A DNA stretch of 8,333 nucleotides from JBEIGE01 sp040382055 (GTDB lineage Bacteria; Pseudomonadota; Gammaproteobacteria; Burkholderiales; Burkholderiaceae_C), in the NCBI GenBank assembly GCA_040382055.1, contig JBEIGE010000055.1:1-8333 (forward strand). Direction: 5' to 3'. The notes below the pieces were generated by a model. The model had not been told where the DNA came from and searched no databases. It saw only the letters and a program-made list of their open reading frames with translations. Within the stretch, counting starts at the first letter, position 1; every line of letters begins with the position of its first letter. The translations under genes were made by a program, and so were the position numbers. Of the stretch, positions 6,061 to 8,333 are shown piece after piece.

Positions 6061-7166
6061 CGTCGTAAAACCAGCCAGCCAAAGGCTGTCAGGGACAGCA
6101 GGGAATAAATCATGCCAGGCAGGGCCGCCGTTAACCAGGGCTGCCAGTTTCGCAATTCACCTACGTAGCCCATCACGTTGTTGAGGAAAAAGAAGCTGAT
6201 GCCAGCCAGAACACCGCCAAAGACATAAACGGAAATACCCTCGGATCTGAAGTGCAGATAGGCAAAAGGCAGTGCCAAAACAACCATGACCAGGCAGCTG
6301 AGTGGGTAAAACACTTTCTTCCAGAATTCAATTTCATATCGCTGGGAGGTCTGGCTGTTCGCATCCAGGTGACGGATGTACTGAAACAGGTCTATCGTGC
6401 TCATGCGGTCAGGCCGCAGCACAGCGGCAGAAACCATTTCGGCACTGATGTTGGTGGGCCAGCGAAATCTCGGTACGATGGCGCGTTCAACCTGTCGGCT
6501 GTCCCTGGCTGCGCCGGAAAACTCGGTTCTTTCGGCATTGATAAGTATCCAGGACTCGTCTTCACCGAATTGGGCCTGGTCTGCACGGGTCATGGAGACC
6601 AGAAGCCCCCGGTTGTCGAACTCAAAAATCCGCACGCCACGCATGCTGCCGTCGGAGGCCAATGAATTCACGTTGGTTGCAAACTGCCCATAGGATTGTT
6701 TTTCCTTAAGCCAGGCCCCGGTTTGTCCCACTGAAATACTGCCCTGAAAGCGGGCTTTGAGGAGTTGGGCGGTACGGTCCGACCAAGGCGCCAGATAGTC
6801 CCCAATGGCAAAGGTCAACACCACAAAAACGCTGCCACAGGCCAGCAGCGTTCGCAGTGCGCGCCATGGACCGAGACCGCTGGTGCGAAGAATCGTGAAC
6901 TCGGAACTTTGTGCCAGGCGGCTCATGACGAAAATGGTGCCGATCAGGACGGTGATTGGCAGCAACTCATACAAATGGCTGGGAACAAGCAGTGTGACGA
7001 AGCTCAGGGCTTGCGGTAGTTGATAGCCTGCGCCAGCCCCGGGGCGGCCAATGGAAGGTAACTGGTCAACAAAGTCGAAAAAACTGAACAGCGCCAGAAA
7101 AGCCAGGGTGACAAAAGAGACCGAAGTAAACACTTCACCGTAAATTAACCGACGGATGGTTTTCAT
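6057..7166 (-). CDS. lptG: LPS export ABC transporter permease LptG
   Basis: This 369-residue protein has the LptF/LptG (YjgP/YjgQ) layout: three N-terminal membrane helices (about 13-36, 57-82, 104-122), a periplasmic beta-jellyroll (about 130-280) and three C-terminal helices (about 285-305, 310-332, 344-366). 'LAQSSEFTILRTSG' (84-97) is the cytoplasmic coupling helix that docks on the ATPase LptB. It starts with 'MKTIRRLIYGEV', as LptG proteins do, and is second in the pair, which sets LptG apart from LptF. With LptF and LptB2 it extracts lipopolysaccharide from the inner membrane and feeds it to LptC-LptA-LptDE. The ATG overlaps the lptF stop (ATGA), and its own stop overlaps the cbiX start (ATGA). 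Confidence 0.95.
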   Translation of the reverse strand: MKTIRRLIYGEVFTSVSFVTLAFLALFSFFDFVDQLPSIGRPGAGAGYQLPQALSFVTLLVPSHLYELLPITVLIGTIFVMSRLAQSSEFTILRTSGLGPWRALRTLLACGSVFVVLTFAIGDYLAPWSDRTAQLLKARFQGSISVGQTGAWLKEKQSYGQFATNVNSLASDGSMRGVRIFEFDNRGLLVSMTRADQAQFGEDESWILINAERTEFSGAARDSRQVERAIVPRFRWPTNISAEMVSAAVLRPDRMSTIDLFQYIRHLDANSQTSQRYEIEFWKKVFYPLSCLVMVVLALPFAYLHFRSEGISVYVFGGVLAGISFFFLNNVMGYVGELRNWQPWLTAALPGMIYSLLSLTAFGWLVLRR

Positions 7167-8263
7167 GCCTTTGAAGTCGCTTTAATCTTTGGCGTCGGCC
7201 ACCATTGCCAGTTGTGATGGCGTTTGGACAGCCAGAGCAGGCTTGCCAGCAAGCCGCCGCCGTGCAAGAGCAACATGAACGCGGAAAAAGAAATCTGGTT
7301 GGTCGCGATCCAGTTTTGTCCCAGATTGAGCAAGTTGAGATAGACCTGAAAAAGGAGCAGCGAAAAAATGAGGTTGCCGGCGCGGCCTACGCGCGGGTTT
7401 ACGCGGGATGATGCCACAGCAATGATCAGCAGATTGGCTGCAGCCAGAAGAAACCCCAGACGCCAGGAAATTTCGCCTAGATTGGCCGCATTGGGGTTGC
7501 TCACCAAATAAACCATGGAGCGCGTATTGAGGGGAATATCGCTTTGGTCGCTGACTTGACCGGGCTCCACAACCAGGCCGTAGACAGAAAATTCGCTGAT
7601 TTTGAGGTCTTTTTTGCCTATGCTATTTTCCAGCCGCTGGCCGTTTTCAAGAATCAGGAATTTATCGTCTTCGATGCGCTCAATCCGCCCACTACGCGCC
7701 GAAGTGACCGTTTCTTTGCCGTTTTCGACGGTCGCAATAAAAACATTGCTGGCCGACTGCTGGGCTGAAAGATTCTTTTCAACGAAAAACACCCGTTTGC
7801 CTCCGGCAGATTCCTGAAATTGTCCGGGCTCCACGCGCTCCAGGTCGCCCCGTTTTTCGTAGGTCACTTTCATGTCTTCAATTTGCTGGTTGGACCAGGG
7901 CAAAACAAACATGGCCAGAGCCGCTACCGCTACGAGGATGGGCCAGGCAAACCTGAAGAGGGGCCGCAACAGGCTAAAAAGGCCGATGCCGCTGGAGAAC
8001 CAGATCACCATTTCGCTGTCCCGGTACAGTCGCGACAATGTGCTGACCGTGGCTATGAACAGACTCATGGTCATGATATTTGGGAGAAAAGCCAGCACGT
8101 TATAGCCCATGACCAGGATGACATCCGACGGGTTGAAGCTGCCGCGCGATGCCTGTCCAAGAGTCCGGATCAGCGTCATGGTCATCACCACGGTGACCAG
8201 CACGATCAGCGTGGCACCAAAACTGCGTGCCAACTCTTTGCGTAGAGAGGAATGGAATAACAT
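7163..8263 (-). CDS. lptF: LPS export ABC transporter permease LptF
   Basis: This 366-residue permease begins 'MLFHSSLRKELARSFGATL', a start I recognise from burkholderialean LptF proteins. Membrane helices lie at about 15-35, 53-77 and 101-122, a periplasmic jellyroll runs from about 125 to 260, and three C-terminal helices follow (about 268-285, 297-318, 323-345). 'YRDSEMVIWFSSGIG' (80-94) is the coupling helix. It is the partner of LptG in the LptB2FG lipopolysaccharide extractor. I chose the ATG at 8263. A TTG at 8284 would add seven residues and run almost into the divergent pepA start codon. There is no clear Shine-Dalgarno sequence before 8263. The gene is divergent from pepA, as in many proteobacteria including E. 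coli, and its promoter should lie at or beyond the pepA start. Confidence 0.95.
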   Translation of the reverse strand: MLFHSSLRKELARSFGATLIVLVTVVMTMTLIRTLGQASRGSFNPSDVILVMGYNVLAFLPNIMTMSLFIATVSTLSRLYRDSEMVIWFSSGIGLFSLLRPLFRFAWPILVAVAALAMFVLPWSNQQIEDMKVTYEKRGDLERVEPGQFQESAGGKRVFFVEKNLSAQQSASNVFIATVENGKETVTSARSGRIERIEDDKFLILENGQRLENSIGKKDLKISEFSVYGLVVEPGQVSDQSDIPLNTRSMVYLVSNPNAANLGEISWRLGFLLAAANLLIIAVASSRVNPRVGRAGNLIFSLLLFQVYLNLLNLGQNWIATNQISFSAFMLLLHGGGLLASLLWLSKRHHNWQWWPTPKIKATSKA

Positions 8264-8286
8264 CGGCTTGAAGGAAAAACGCAATT
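8264..8286. promoter_or_regulatory. pepA-lptF divergent intergenic region
   Basis: Only 23 bases separate the two divergent start codons, so the promoters of each gene must extend into the other's coding region. On the minus strand CATAAT (8284-8289) resembles a -10 box for lptF, but a convincing -35 box is missing and the leader would be very short. The main lptF promoter may therefore lie to the right of the window. Confidence 0.4.
8271..8275 (+). promoter_or_regulatory. Ribosome binding site of pepA
   Basis: AAGGA on the + strand ends 11 bases before the ATG at 8287. The spacing is a little long but this is the only Shine-Dalgarno-like sequence there. Confidence 0.45.
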
Positions 8287-8333
8287 ATGAACTTTCAACT
8301 CAAGAACCTGAATCTGGAACAAGCGGCCGCCAT
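8287..8333 (+). CDS. pepA: Leucyl aminopeptidase, N-terminal fragment (rest beyond window)
   Basis: Only 15 codons are visible: MNFQLKNLNLEQAAA. The 'MNF-LK-L-L' opening with a following Ala-rich stretch resembles the start of burkholderialean cytosol (leucyl) aminopeptidases, M17 metallopeptidases that release N-terminal residues from peptides and in E. coli also act in site-specific recombination. The divergent position next to lptF is the conserved place of pepA in proteobacteria. An AAGGA lies 11 bases upstream. No catalytic residues are in the window, so identity rests on context and the short N-terminus. Confidence 0.75.
   Translation, partial: MNFQLKNLNLEQAAA

Larger units (their letters stand above)
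1..8263 (-). other. Probable single transcription unit lptF-lptG-cbiX-PAP2-ubiA-ybhN-GT83-HAD-cysB
   Basis: Nine minus-strand genes follow each other with 4-base stop/start overlaps at 7163-7166, 6057-6060, 4954-4957, 4103-4106 (TTGA) and 1616-1619, and gaps of 27, 1 and 8 bases elsewhere. No inverted repeat followed by a T-run was seen at any junction, and no gap is long enough for an ordinary promoter without entering a gene. Most starts lack a Shine-Dalgarno sequence, which fits translation by re-initiation. Internal promoters inside coding regions are possible and cannot be judged by eye. Confidence 0.7.

Noticed and set aside
8284..8289. CATAAT on the minus strand as the lptF -10 box
   Set aside because: The best -35 candidate at normal spacing matches only about half of the consensus, and the resulting leader would be too short for a ribosome binding site, so it is not called as a promoter.

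Overview
The window looks like a chromosomal segment of a betaproteobacterium, most likely Burkholderiales and probably Comamonadaceae-like. This rests on the LptF N-terminus (a 'RKELARSFGATL' style start), the divergent pepA/lptF arrangement, a CysB-type regulator of the kind seen in that group, and a moderately high GC content. This is recognition from memory; no search was run. There are no tRNA or rRNA genes, insertion sequences, CRISPR arrays or long repeats, and almost no non-coding DNA.

Layout: only the first 15 codons of a probable pepA (8287 to the right edge) lie on the + strand. Everything else is a head-to-tail minus-strand array, in order of transcription: lptF (8263-7163), lptG (7166-6057), a short CbiX-type sirohydrochlorin chelatase (6060-5665), a PAP2 phosphatase (5637-4954), a UbiA-family prenyltransferase of the decaprenyl-phosphate phosphoribosyltransferase type (4957-4103), a YbhN/LPG-synthase-TM-like membrane protein (4106-3183), an ArnT/GT83-like glycosyltransferase (3181-1616), a HAD-IB phosphatase (1619-939) and cysB (930 to the left edge, open). 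Five junctions are 4-base stop/start overlaps (ATGA or TTGA). The others have gaps of 27, 1 and 8 bases. No terminator-like structure interrupts the series, so one long transcription unit with translational coupling is likely.

Functionally there are three blocks. lptFG encode the membrane half of the lipopolysaccharide export ABC transporter. cbiX and cysB belong to sulfur/siroheme metabolism (metal insertion into sirohydrochlorin; sulfur-assimilation regulator). Between them sits a five-gene membrane cassette: PAP2 + DPPR-synthase-like UbiA + YbhN-like protein + GT-C glycosyltransferase + HAD phosphatase. The pairing of a DPPR-synthase-like UbiA with a PAP2 phosphatase resembles mycobacterial Rv3806c/Rv3807c, where polyprenyl-phosphate pentofuranose donors are made. 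With a candidate flippase and a periplasmic polyprenyl-phosphate-sugar-using glycosyltransferase, the cassette reads as a near-complete route that makes a polyprenyl-phosphoryl pentose, turns it over the inner membrane and transfers it to an envelope acceptor. That pathway is an inference and the most interesting content of the window. The DprE1/DprE2 epimerase pair needed for arabinose is not in the window.
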